Shown piece by piece: positions 31,601-44,209 of a stretch of 64,000 bases of DNA. The first letter of the stretch is position 1. Each line of letters opens with the position of its first letter. Source of the DNA: Diprion similis (lineage: Eukaryota; Arthropoda; Insecta; Hymenoptera; Diprionidae); assembly GCF_021155765.1 (NCBI RefSeq), contig NC_060118.1, positions 310,001 through 374,000 of the forward strand. The letters are read 5' to 3'. A program made the translations under genes and the position numbers. A model generated the notes under the pieces. That model made no database searches. It was not told where the DNA came from and saw nothing but the letters and a program-made list of their open reading frames with translations.

Positions 31601-33255
31601 GCTAAATATTCAGTGATTTATAAACTGACGGGATATCGCGTTTTGAAATTTTTAGCTGCAACCCCCGAGTACTCACCCCTCGAAAACCCCTCTGGCTCCA
31701 CGAGAGAACTTGGCTTTAAATGAACGGATTCCAAAAATCTTTCATAGCAAAATGTTCAGTGATTTATGAGCTGACAGGATATCGTGTTTTCGAATTTTGA
31801 GCTGCAACCCCTGAGCACCCACCCCTCGAAACCCCCTTTTGCTCCACGAGAGAACTTGGCTTGAAATCAACGGATTCGAAAAATCTTTCATAGCAAAATG
31901 TTCAGTGATTCATGAGCTGACAGGATATCGTGTTTTCGAATTTTGAGCTGCAACCCCTGAGCACCCACCCCTCGAAACCCCCTTTGGCTCTACGAGAGAA
32001 CTTGGCTTTGAATGAACGGATTCGAAAAATCTTTCATAGCAAAATGTTCAGTGATTTATGAGCTGACAGGGTATCGTGTTTTCGAATTTTGAGCTGCAAC
32101 CCCTGAGCACCCACCCCTCGAAACCCCCTTTGGCTCCACGAGAGAACTTGGCTTTAAATGAACGGATTCGAAAAATCTTTCATAGCGAAATGTTCAGTGA
32201 TTTATGAGCTGACAGGATATCGTGTTTTCGAATTTTGAGCTGCAACCCCTGAGCACCCACCCCTCGAAACCCCCTTTGGCTCCACGAGAGAACTTGGCTT
32301 TAAATGAACGGATTCGAAAAATCTTTCACAGCGAAATGTTCAGTGATTTATGAGCTGACAGGATATCGTGTTTTCGAATTTTGAGCTGCAACCCCTGAGC
32401 ACCCACCCCTCGAAACCCCCTTTTGCTCCACGAGAGAACTTGGCTTGAAATCAACGGATTCGAAAAATCTTTCATAGCAAACTGTTCAGTGATTCATGAG
32501 CTGACAGGATATCGTGTTTTCGAATTTTGAGCTGCAACCCCTGAGCACCCACCCCTCGAAACCCCCTTTGGCTCCAAGCGAGAACTTGGCTTTAAATGAA
32601 CGGATTCGAAAAATCTTTCATAACGAAATGTTCAGTGATTTATGAGCTGACAGGATATCGTGTTTTCGAATTTTGAGCTGCAACCCCTGAGCACCCACCC
32701 CTCGAAACCCCCTTTTGCTCCACGAGAGAACTTGGCTTGAAATCAACGGATTCGAAAAATCTTCAATAGCGAAATGTTCAGTGATTTATGAGCTGACAGG
32801 ATATCGTGTTTTCGAATTTTGAGCTGCAACCCCTGAGCACCCACCCCTCGAAACCCCCTTTTGCTCCAAGAGAGAACTTGGCTTGAAATCAACGGATTCG
32901 AAAAATCTTTAATAGCAAAATGTTTAGTGATTTATGAGCTGACAGGATATCGTGTTTTCGAATTTTGAGCTGCAACCCCTGAGCACCCACCCCTCGAAAC
33001 CCCCTTTGGCTCCACGAGAGAACTTAGCTTTAAATGAACGGATTCGAAAAATCTTTCATAGCGAAATGTTCAGTGATTCATGAGCTGACAGGATATCGTG
33101 TTTTCGAATTTTGAGCTGCAACCCCTGAGCACCCACCTCTCGTAACCCCCTTTGGCTCCAAGAGAGAACTTGGCTTTAAATGAACGGATTCGAAAAATCT
33201 TTCATAGCGAAATGTTCAGTGATTTATGAGCTGACAGGATATCGTGTTTTCAAAT
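31600..33255 (+). repeat. ~146-bp tandem repeat array in the left TIR (about 11 copies)
   Basis: Unit core: ttcagtgatttatgagctgacaggatatcgtgttttcgaattttgagctgcaacccctgagcacccacccctcgaaaccccc, then ggctccacgagagaacttggctt and a gaacggattcgaaaaatcttt stretch. Starts of ttcagt at 31755, 31901, 32047, 32192 and 32339 show a 145-147 bp period. Copies are about 95 percent alike by eye. The right TIR has only about three copies (44210-44690). Confidence 0.9.
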
Positions 33256-34165
33256 TTTGAGTATAAAATGTTGATTTCCAAAAAACACGTAACGATGGAT
33301 TTTTTTTGAATTTTCATTCCAAAAAACTGTCACTTATCCCGCAACTTTAAACCTAATTTCATAATAGAAAAATGATGGGATCTATTTCTTTTTCGAATTT
33401 TTAAAATGTCATGTTTTAGCTATCTATACTAAAACTGAATAATAATCATTTTTTCAGGTCCATTAGCAACAGTTTTTGTCATCTATGAAATGTTATAGAT
33501 ATGAAGAAGTTTTAATAATATAATAGATTACGACCGTATATTTTTTAGTTCAGTATATAACCACATAAGGTTTTTTGTATTAATTCTTATTTAATTTTAT
33601 ATTCATTTAGTATTTTATGTGCATGGAGAGTAGTGGTACATAAAATCCTAATTATGTGATAGTATATTGTCTTACAAGGGACGAAATTTGGCGATTGCAA
33701 CGAACGTGAAGTTTATAGCGAGGGCGGCAATAACGCGAGTTGCGATCATCAACTTTCGTTCCTTGTAACACAATACACTATTACATAATCAGGATTTTAT
33801 GTACCGATACTTTCCATGCACATAAAATTGAATAAGAATTAATACAAAAACCTTATGTTGTTATATACTTGACTAAAAAATATACGGTCGTAATGTATTA
33901 TATTATTAAAACTTTTTCATATCTGTAACATTTCATAGATGACAAAAACTGTCGCTAATGGACCTAAAAAAATGATTATTATTTACTTTTAGCTAAAATA
34001 TGAAAGATTTGAAATTCGAAAAAAATGGATCCCATCATTTGCCCATTATGAAATTAGGCTTAAAAGTTGCGGGATGAGTGACAGTTAATTGGAAAAAAAT
34101 TTCAAGAAAATCCATCGCTACGTGTTTTTTGGAAATCAACATTCTATACTCAAAATTTGAAAATT
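33255..34165. repeat. ~900-bp palindromic (foldback/MITE-like) element
   Basis: The left arm from gagtataaaatgttgatttcc (33260) is repeated inverted to ggaaatcaacattctatactc (about 34160), with the centre near 33715. Arms share, for example, tccattagcaacagtttttgtcatctatgaaatgtta and its inverse near 33930. It begins within a 146-bp repeat unit, and the right TIR lacks it, so it is a secondary insertion. No coding sequence. Confidence 0.8.
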
Positions 34166-35459
34166 TTACAGAAATACGATCTGAACTTTTTTTTCGACTT
34201 CATATTCCAAAAGTGCTGTTAAAAACGAAACTTTTGATGAAAAAGACGTCTTAATCGGCCCATTTTTCACAAAGTGCGAGCATTTGAAAACAAAAGAACG
34301 ATTTTTTTCAAAAATCGATGACCCAAAAACGGCTCAACGAAAAAAATTGAAAAAAATCATGAAGGCCTCTGTCAATGGATACTATAACATGGAAAATTTT
34401 TGAAAAAATCGAAGATGCAAAAGCAGAATGGTGTCCGACTTGGCGTGGAATGCCCCATATTTTATACATATTTGCGTATCTCAAACTCAGATTTTAAACA
34501 AGATTTGAAGAAATACAGTTCAATTGTAAAATAATTATCTTGTTCAAAAAATAAAAACTTTTTCAGATACAAATGAATTTTTTAATCAAAGCCTTGTCTT
34601 CACTGAATATAAATATCATATGTATAATACCAACAAAAATCAGTATGATGCATACACGAGAAATAATTGAAAAATCACTAAATCATGAGTGTTTCATGTA
34701 TGCTAATTTTTTTTCGTTAGTACAGTACGAGACTGAAGCTAGCAGCCAGAATTAGCAGCTAAACGTTCTAATATTCATTCGAATAAGGTGGTGATGATCG
34801 AAACTCAAAATTTTGGTAAATACCTTAAACCTCTGAATACGTTTAGAAAATTATGAGGATAAAACTGATCAACATTTTTGGATTTTCAAAAAGTTTCACA
34901 AGTTCGGCTGCTAACTCTGGCTGCTATTTTCAGCTTCATTAGTACAGTGATAATTCAAAATCATTGAATATTCGTTGTGCATAAAAATGATTTCGCTACC
35001 GAGGCTTGTGCTACAAGAATATTTCGATTAATTTTGTGAGTTTTTTTTTCTCCTCATTTTTGTATCAAGTTGACAAATAAAATGTAAGCCATTCCGTAAC
35101 CAATCTAATTACCATATGATACTCCGAACACCAGAGTTGCATACTACATTGTTGCATTTGACGCGGTACACCAAAGGTGTGTGATACGCCCTTTTATTTC
35201 TGATTACTATTCCCAGCTTTTGATATATCCGAAGTAAGAAAAAGCGGTTGAAGAATAGCGTCAAAAATTCAGTCACCTCCGGGTTTTCACAACGAGAACA
35301 TCTACGTCAAGTGAAAATCAGTTCCATAATTAATTGTACTTCGGTCAGTTTATCAATTTGCGAAGGGTGATCTTGCGATAATATTAACGGATATTGACGT
35401 GAATTTTTTCGAGAACGCGTGTACTTTTATGTGCAGTGTGTCGTTGAATTGGTTTCACA
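34166..35459. other. 5' noncoding region of the Foldback-like element
   Basis: AT-rich, no supported gene. A 60-codon ORF at 34573-34755 has no domain. The region before 35460 probably carries the transposase promoter. Confidence 0.5.
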
Positions 35460-38400
35460 ATGAAACCCGGACGACCTTGTAAGTTGGACGCCCAGCGTAT
35501 TATTTCGACGGTATTGGCGCACGAATCGGATGTGGTTTCAGATTTAAATAAAATAGTTTCTAAACAAGACAAAGTGCGGCGAGTGCTATCAGAAAAACTT
35601 GACAATACGATACAACCACGTGCCCTGTTCACCTTTGTAGTAAATAACAGACACAGTGTTAAAGATCTTCTGATACCAGCTACGAAAGTGACAGCAATAG
35701 AAGTTTTCGAAACATCAATTCCCGACGCCCAATCTACATTAGATACATCAGCAGCATCTGCAACCGATGTAAACGATCAGAAAATTGTTGATATTACGTT
35801 TGACAGAGCAGAACTGGAAGCGTTGCTGCTAAAAAAACAATATAGTAGATCGGAAAAGAAGAGGCCAAAGATTTCCTTCCGGGAATATTTAGTTCTCCAG
35901 CCTGGCAAGTGGCAAGAGGCGATCACAAAAAAACTCTGGGTGATCTGCAAAAACAAATGTGGTTTTCAATTCAAGCGTAATAAAATTTATAATGATAAAC
36001 TTGAAGTAATGGGTAAGTGTAATTGTGGTTCTGTCATAAAAGGATCGATCGAACGCTTAAATCTAAATTCTGCAACAAATACAATGACGTGCATGATAAG
36101 TACTGGCGAGGGTAAGTGCGGGAAGCGATACTTGCGAGATCCAATCAGGTCTGATGTGGGAAAAATGTTGTACGAGACAAACAAAACTGCAGAAATTTAT
36201 CGAGCAGAGGAAGCCGACCGAATAATGTCTCCTGGTGATCCACAACCTCCACACTTATACAAGGCCGAGGCATTAAGAAAGGCAAAAGAAGCGTATCAGT
36301 CGTCACTCACGTTGCACAAAAATCCGGTCACATCAATTCTACTCGCGCAGTTGTCAACACTCAAGTTTTTCATTCATAGTGTCGGTTCGAATCCGTTTTT
36401 TGTCCATTATTGGTCAAACTTGCAAACAAATGTTTAAAAGCAATATTCGCTCTCTGACATTTCTTCTATAGCAATAGATGCTACGGGGAGCATTGTCCGA
36501 AAAATCATTCGCGCTGATGGATCGAAATCAAAACATATTTTTTTGTATACATGTGTTATCAATTCGCCTGATGCAGAAAAACTCCCTATTACACAGATGC
36601 TCAGCGAATCACATAATACAAATTCAATATTGTATTGGCTGGTAGAGTGGATAAGAATCGGAGCTCCGCCTCCAAGAGAGGTTACATGTGACGCGTCGAA
36701 AGCATTGTTGTTGGCCGTGACGAGAGCGTTCACCAACTGCAACTCCGTGGATGAATATGCCGACAGGTGCTGGGGACCATCTGATATGCCCGTGTGCTAT
36801 ATCCGCATGGATGTAGCACACTTCATCAAGGTTTATGCGAATTTCTTGAAAGTAGCCATCAACCCTAAAATCAAAACATTTTACTTGGCATCAATTGGGC
36901 AATTAATACTTACGCGCACAATCCACGATGCGGAAAATATTTTATTCGCCTTGCTATTGATAGCTCGGAGCAAGACGGAAGGTCTTCTCGAAAGTGGGCA
37001 GCCATCACCTTGCGAAGTACAGAAGAACACGTTAAATGACCTCCTGCTTGATAATAATCCTGATATCAGCATTTCTGAAGAAATCACCCATGATATCATC
37101 AGAGAACCTGAAATCGAGGATACAGACAATATGAATAATATCTGGAGTAATTGGGCCTTAAAAATTTCCGAAAAGGTCTTCGCCGAATGTCTCGACGCGG
37201 GAGATAGGGTAAACGCGCACTACCTTCCACAATTCGCTGATCGCTTACTAAGAGACATGAAGTGGTTTCCGTTGTGGTCCTGCATCTGCCGCGATCAGTT
37301 CGGTTACGGCAGAGTTCCGGCATCTAGTGCAGCCGTTGAGTCGGAATTCAATAACGTCAAAACAAGACTCCTTTCGAATGATACGTTACCGATGCGACCC
37401 GACATTTTTCTGAAAAAACACGCTGAATACATCAGGGGTCGGATGAAAATAACAAGTGCGAAAGCAGATGATAGAAATTTTGCTGCTGCAACAGACGACG
37501 TCGAAGTCAGTGAGTCGGTTAATCAGCAAACCGACACTGAATGTCCGGTCTGTGCAATGGGCAATGCTCCCTCTGGAGCACATTCATGCATCATTTGTGG
37601 TGCATTTGTTCACGCAATAGATGCATGTTCGAAAAGTTTACCCCACGAGGACGAAGGCTTTGGTCAGAGGCGGCTGTGTCGTGTGTGCTCCGTCATTCCT
37701 GAGAAGACAGCGAGTCACATGATCGATTCTGGCGAGGTGGAAAATTGGGGTGGACTGGCGGTGCAGCCTCCAAAAAAAAAATCTAGATACCTGCAAAAGA
37801 ATTTCACCCAAAATCAGTTTCTCTTAAATGATAAAATAAAGCAGGTACCTATATTAAAAAATGGTGGTTCGTTGACCCTACAAGCGACGAACTTAAAAGG
37901 AAAAAGGGTTACCTTATCAAATACTTGTGCTTTTGATAACATTTTTGAAATTTTTCTAACGGCAATTTTTGATAGTGTTGACTTCCGAGCTCAGTGTAGT
38001 AGGTTAGCAGAAAAGAATGTATTCTTCAAAATGATTAAGACCACGGCAGAAAGAGGTATCACAAAAAATACCTACCACTTGAGGACCGAAACGCTGGTTG
38101 CCATATTCCCGGCGGAACCTGGATTTCACAATACCTGGAGTGTAATGTGCGAGGTGACTGTAGGGTACTTATGTTCCCAATTATTCAGAAGTGCACCGTG
38201 TGTCACGGAAATATCATCCTGCGACGAGAAATGTCCACCCAGGATTAAAGGGTTCGCTACGGTGCCTGTTCATCCGAAGTATTTTCTGGAAGACGACTTC
38301 AATAAAATCGTCGAGGACAATTTCTTACTGCCGGGCCTCATCCACTGTTGCCAAAAAAACTGCCCTGGAATTGAATTCACCGGCCCACCAACAGGTGGTA

Positions 38401-40021
38401 AGGAAATAATTTTCACTGACATAATTTTTTTCATATTTGAACATCTGAATTACTTTCGGTGCATGGAAAGAAACACGTTGCTGAAATTATAAGAAAATTC
38501 TTTAAAAGCATGCAATTTACACATTATAACAAAGAACGTTCTTTAAAACACTTTCTCCTTTCTATCAAACTGAAATACATTCAATACATATTCCCAGATA
38601 TTAGTTCTAATACTGTCAATAAAGGTATTATTGTTAAAAACTCTACCTTGAGAGGATATAGATTATACATAATATACAAGTCGACGACTGACAATGTGCT
38701 TGAATTTTGGAAATGAAATCTCGGCAACCAATTATTTAATTCGCATGTTGTGCAGTCCACACGATTTCGAGTTGTCAGTTGTTCTGAAATGAAACATACG
38801 AACGGATTCTTGAAAGACACATATGATAATCATGAAGATAAATTCAATACTCCGTATGTAACGAAATGTGTAAATTTACAAATGTGTAAGTTAGCAGACA
38901 GATGAATCAATAATTCTATTGGAAAATAAATGTATGAGGTATTCTAATAACTAAACAAATGATTTTCCCTCACCATTTCTGATTTCGTTCATAATATTTT
39001 ATACGATTGTCCTGATTTGAATAACTTTTCTGAATTATTTTACATTCTTCTCGCCAACCGTTATTTTCTCATAACTTTTTCAATCTCAAAACGGAACGCT
39101 ATGTTTGAAAATCACAAACAAATTCTGAAAAATTCTTCGATCAAAGCCGACGATTTTATGCTAAACCTGGAAGCGAAAAATATTTTTTCATATTTATTCG
39201 ACTGTTTTCAAAACATAATCATATCTAAATTTGCTTAATTTGACAATTTCATTGGCAATTATTGTTTTTCATGCACCAAGCATAATGACGAAATACATGT
39301 ACGGAAATGAATAATTACCAGAAAGAATACCATATTTGGCAAATTTAGAATTTTTTTTTCAATCAGTCGAATAATATTTTTTCTAAATAATTTCTACTTT
39401 CGATTTTGATCTAAATTGATCGTCGTTTATCGAAGAATTTTTAAGAATGTTTTCAAAATTTTCAAAAATGGCGTTCAGTTTCGAGCTTCAAAAATTAATA
39501 AAGAAATAATGGTTGGTGAAAATAATCTAAAATAATTTATGAATGCTATTGAGAATAAGGACAATCGTTGTAAAAAAAATTACAAACGAAATCAAAAGTG
39601 GTAATTATTTGTGGGGTTGCATAGAATATCTCATATGCATGAATGGCCAAATTAAACATTGAATGAAAACAATAATTTTCAAATAATCGATACGTAAATA
39701 TTGTTTACAGAAAGCTTCCTCATTTGCGATGTATACGATCTGGAAGACAACGCAGTCACCACTCAGCTTTGTAAGATTCCGAGGGTAATGCAGTTATCGT
39801 TTATGTCACAGCCGTTGCGATTGAGGGGTGTCGTAGACTGGAAACCACCCGGGGCACGCACACGTACGTCAGATCCCGAATACAAGGCCATAGGGCATTA
39901 CTCGCCGATTTGTGTTCGACTGGATGAAACGTGGGTACGGTACGACGGATTGGAAAAAAATGGCAAAAACGTATCGAACAATTACCCTGCAAGAGTGCAC
40001 TTAATAGTATATAGCGTGTAA
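35460..40021 (+). pseudogene. MULE-like transposase with zinc finger and cysteine-peptidase-like C-terminus
   Basis: Starts MKPGRPCKLDAQRIISTVLA. The frame continues to 38397 with one in-frame TAA at 36435-36437, then a GT-AG intron (38398-39710) joins in phase to exon 39711-40021. DDE-type core: Asp in SIAIDATGSIVRKI, Asp in VTCDASKALL, then MDVAHFIK, Glu in AAVESEFNNVK. A Cys/His finger follows (CPVCAMGNAPSGAHSCIICG ... CRVC). The C-terminal region has TLSNTCAFDNIFEIF and, in exon 2, GHYSPICVRLDETWVRYDGL, which resemble the Cys and His boxes of USP-type peptidases. The 9-bp TSD supports a Mutator-like class. The peptidase assignment is inference from motif spacing. Confidence 0.75.
38398..39710 (+). 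other. Predicted intron of the transposase gene
   Basis: Donor GTAAGG after the codon for Gly in GPPTG and acceptor ttgtttacag; the split codon G|AA restores the frame. The 1,313-bp sequence is AT-rich with no supported gene; short ORFs in it are without domains. Confidence 0.65.
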
Positions 40022-40580
40022 AAAAATTTCATAAATTAGACAAACATTGTACCTGTTAGCTTTAAGAAGAGTCTTCGTTTTTCTCTCATATTGTATGCGC
40101 ATGAGTGCACGGTTACGTTTTGCCATGACTTAGCTTTTTTACTTTAGGTCTTCTGTGTTCTTTATTTTGTATGCAGTATTCTTTTTTCGTTGATGATATT
40201 TCATGTTTAGTTTATTCATGTTCTACTTGTGCAATGCTCCGTACTGTTATAACTAAAACATTTATATATATGTTCGTATTAGCAATAAGCAATTCATAAT
40301 CCGCAGACTTCATAAAAATAATATGCATCTTAATTTCTTACCCTCGTTGCATACGCCTGTATAATTCCATATTCTAATGAGAATAAGTGGGCATCCATCC
40401 TGCACTTCGCGATTTATCCTGTGGTTCCGTATATGTGCGAAAAAATATTCGTGAATATTAGTGCGGTCAGGTTAAAATTCCTTTTTTCATCACTATTGAT
40501 GAAGTTTCGTATTTTTGAAAATGATTTTATATTCGCTATTCGAGTGACTAATTTTTTTATATCTTCATTATTCTGCGTGT
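40022..40580. other. 3' noncoding region of the transposase gene
   Basis: AT-rich, no gene seen. It probably contains the transposase polyadenylation site, up to the 5' junction of the inserted LINE. Confidence 0.5.
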
Positions 40581-43500
40581 GATCAAGTAGCTCATCAGCT
40601 TGTTGTAACTGGGCTTCCTGAGGAAGATGGTGAAGATGTTAAGCATGTTTGGATAGCAGATGGGGCTGTCTTTTTAAGGAAATCGAAGGACGACCGACCG
40701 GTGAAGGTTCTGCCGTCCACGGACTTGCAGCAGCTAACTTTGTAGCTGTTTGGGTCTCTTACGACGTCAATTTTAGTTAACAAACCTGATCTAACTGTTC
40801 TCAACGTCTGCTCACTCAACGCTCAATCTTTAATGGCGCATCTTTGCGAGTTCCAAGAATTCTTCAGGGTGAACCCATACCATGTGATAGGTGTTGTTGA
40901 AACGTGGCTTAGTGATGCGATTCCAGACTGTCAAGTGGACTTGCCAGGATATACGATCTTGCGTGTTGACCGGCATAGTAAGCGTGGTGGTGGAGTTGCT
41001 CTCTATGTTCGGAAAGAGCTTAGTGCGCGTCTTCTCAGCTTATCTGTTGGAGCTGGAGATGTTATATTGCCAGAATATCTTATTGCAGAAGTATGGGGTC
41101 GATCCCAGCACAAGATTCTGGTTGGTATGGTATATCGGCCGCCGAAAGCCGGTTATATGTGCATGTTTGAAGATGACTTTGAGCCCAGGATGATCGGTTA
41201 CAAGTTTGTGTGTGTGCTTGGTGACTTTAATGCTGATTTATTAGTGAACAATGATAAAGCTCTTAGACTACGTGACTTTTTTACCAGAACTGGTATGAGT
41301 ATTGTTCCTCTCCAGCCGACTGATCATAATGGAGATGCTCATACTTGAATTGATGTTTGTGCCGTCAGCAACTTAGTGGCTCTTGATTCATGGGGGCAGT
41401 CAGGCCAGCCTTTTCTGTCTTCCCATGATCTGATTTACTTCAGTCTCAAGTATAAGCATCCGAAGGCTGATAGGCTGCTAGTAAAGTGCCTGTCGTGGAA
41501 GGAAGCTGATTTTGCTCTAGCATCTGCGATAGTGAATGCAAATTTGCGCGAGTTGGACGAGATTCTGGATGATACTTTGCAAGCTGTTGACTTGAGGTTG
41601 AGTAAGCTGAATAGTTTGCTCAAAGATGTTGTTGATCAGTGCGTTCCAGTACGTGAGTTTGTTCCCAAGCGTCGTCCAGCTCCGTGGATTACGCGGGAAT
41701 TGCGTGATGTTCGTAGGGAGCGTGATAAGAGCTATCGCCGTTTTAAGAGGAGTAGTCATCACTTGGCTTGGGAAGAATATGTTGCCTTACGTCGTCAGGC
41801 TCAATCACTGTGGAGGAAAAGTTAAGCTAGCTTCTTGCAGTCAGTGTTCAGTCGTGCCGGGAATACTAAACAATTCTGGAGTGAAATGAATAAGCTTGGA
41901 TTAACAGTTAAAGCTTGCAAGTCGCGTGATGTCCTTCGCTTTGATGTGGATGATCTTAAGGGCTATTATGCGACGGTAGTTGATGGAAGAAAACTTCCGC
42001 CTCTTGATGAAGTAGTGGCTGGACTTCCAGTGCAGAGGGCGGGCGTGCTGTTTGACTTCGCTCCTGTTGTAACTAGTGACGTCGCTAAATGTATCTCGTT
42101 TGGTGCTTCGCGTGCAGAGGGCATTGACGGTCTTTCATTTCATGTTTTAAAGACCTTTAAGGACCTATTTGGACCTTTAATTGCTGACTTGGTAAACTCC
42201 TCGCTTAACAGTGAGCATTATCCGTCACTTTGGCGTTCGTCACTTATCACACCAATACCTAAAACGCGTAGTCCGCAGGCGCCGTCAGATATGCGCCCGA
42301 TCTCAATACTGTGTGCAATGTCCAAAGCTTGTGAGCGAGTTGTCCTAGATCAAATTGTGCAATTTCTGAATGTCTTTGGCATTTTGGATTCGCGTCAGAC
42401 TGGTTTTCGTGAGGGCATGGGTACGCAGACTGCTGTAGTTAAGTTTGTGGATGATGTGCGTTTTGGTATTGATGAGCAATTAGTGACTGTGGCTGTGTTT
42501 CTTGATCTTACTAAGGCGTTTGATTCTGTTGATCACTTGCTCTTGTTAAACAAACTCTATGAGCTTGGTTTCTCGATATCAGCTGTTCGCTGGATGTACA
42601 GTTATCTATCGGAGCGGAAACATGCAGTGAAAGATGGCGAAAAGCTGTCTGGTTGGCGTGACTGTTCGGCCGGTGTACCGCAAGGCAGTGTTCTTGGTCC
42701 GTTACTGTTTTCTCTCTTCATTAATGACCTTCCAAAGTGCTTAAGATACTGCAATCATCTCTTCTTTGCTGATGATGGTGTAATCTATCTTACTTGTAAA
42801 GTATCTGAGCTACCTTATGGTATAGAAAAGATGAATGAAGATCTAGAAGCAGTAGCAAACTGGTGTCAATGCAATAAACTGAAGATTAATGCCTCAAAGA
42901 CCTAAGCTATGATTCTTGGTAGTGCGTTCAATGTGAATCATATCCTGCTTGATCAGACACCAGGTTTAGTTCTTGGCGGTAATGTTATTGAGTATGTGGT
43001 CAATTTTAAGTACCTCGGTGTTCTACTTGATCCAAGGCTGTCATGGGCAGATCAAGTTTCACGAACATGCAGTTCGGCATCGAGAATGCTGTATCGCCTT
43101 CGTCAGTCGGTTAATGATCTCAACATAAATCTAAAGCGGCAGCTGGTCACTAGCTTGATCCTACCAGTTTTCGATTATTGTGCTGTGGCTCTTACGAACT
43201 TAAATCTAAACCTCGAGCAGAAGTTAACGGTAGCTCTAAACAATTGTGTGCAGTTTGTTTTGCGTAAGCCGCGTGGTGAACACATCAGCGGTCTTCGGCT
43301 TGACCTTGGATGGCTCTCACCTCATTATCGTCGGCTGTATTTGGTAGGCTGTGTATACTATGGCATGTTAGTGTTAAATAAAAATGCTTTGTTGTGTGAG
43401 CGAGTTAGAATGAATCACAACATTGCTCGACATAGAGATAACAGCCGTACAGACACGCTTCTCGCACCTATTCTCGTACGTCAACTCTGCAGCACTCATT

Positions 43501-43921
43501 CCTAATAGCAGGTACTGCATTCTGGAATTCTCTGCCGCCAGCAATCACCACTTCGTCGTCATTAGCTGTCTTTAAAACTAGCTGTTACAATCATCTCATG
43601 GCTGTGGAGCGAGCTGAGGTCGCAAGTGTAGTGCTCTAGTGTTTGTTCAAATTATTTCTATTTTCTTGTTGTGCTTTATCATTGTGATAGCTTCTTGCAA
43701 ATCAAAATCTAGTGTCTTTATTATTTTCAATTATAATTGACGTTGAGAGACCTTTACTTTTACATTTATTATTGCTTATAAAACTATCACTAGCATATTT
43801 CCTATTGATTTTTTGCACTTACGTGCGTTTTATAACTCTGTACATTTTTTGTATCGTCTTCAGGCCGTTAGAGGACTTTGTCCTACGGCCTATTTAATAA
43901 AATTACAATTACAATTACAAT
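40580..43921 (+). mobile_element. 5'-truncated LINE inside the Foldback-like element
   Basis: It contains the end of ORF1 (HVWIADGAVFLRKSKDDRP, stop about 40745), complete endonuclease and reverse transcriptase ORF2, a 3' region, and a simple-repeat tail (attaca)n at 43900-43921. The 5' junction is approximate because no clear target duplication was found. It is related to the full-length LINE at 50290-54972 but in a separate family. Clade is CR1/Jockey-like by eye. Confidence 0.8.
40750..43505 (+). pseudogene. LINE ORF2: endonuclease and reverse transcriptase, three in-frame stops
   Basis: One frame throughout. The AP-endonuclease has VVETWLSDAIP, RGGGVALYVRKE, GMVYRPPKAG, GDFNADLLVN. The reverse transcriptase has RPISILCAMSKACERVVLDQ, QTGFREGMGTQTAV, VFLDLTKAFDSVDHLLLLNK, AGVPQGSVLGPLLFSLFIND and the catalytic FFADDGVIYL. 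In-frame stops stand at 41346-41348 (TGA), 41823-41825 (TAA) and 42903-42905 (TAA), with no frameshifts. Dead copy. Confidence 0.85.
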
Positions 43922-44209
43922 TAACTGCCGTTTATTGGCACCTGCAAATTAGCAGCCTTTGTTTAGAGTAGATCTGACAAAACTTCGGCCTCTTGTTTCG
44001 ATTCAGGGAAACAGATCCTAATGAATCAACAACAGTTAGTCATCGGCAGAATCCGCTTGGCGAGAGGGCACTCTTATTCGACTATGCCTTTTTCAAGTGA
44101 ATGCATTTTTCCTTATAAAAATTCGACTGCTTGGCCAGGCGTGTGAGAGTTATCGGGAAAAATAGGGAATTTGGCCACATTTTTTCTATATTCGTTGATT
44201 AATTTTGGG
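43922..44209. other. Noncoding stretch before the right TIR repeats
   Basis: No ORF or motif recognised. It is the part of the Foldback-like element between the LINE tail and the tandem repeats. Confidence 0.5.

Noticed and set aside
31600-33255. CRISPR-like direct repeats
   Set aside because: Units are 146-bp head-to-tail copies without unique spacers, sit in transposon TIRs and are in eukaryotic DNA.
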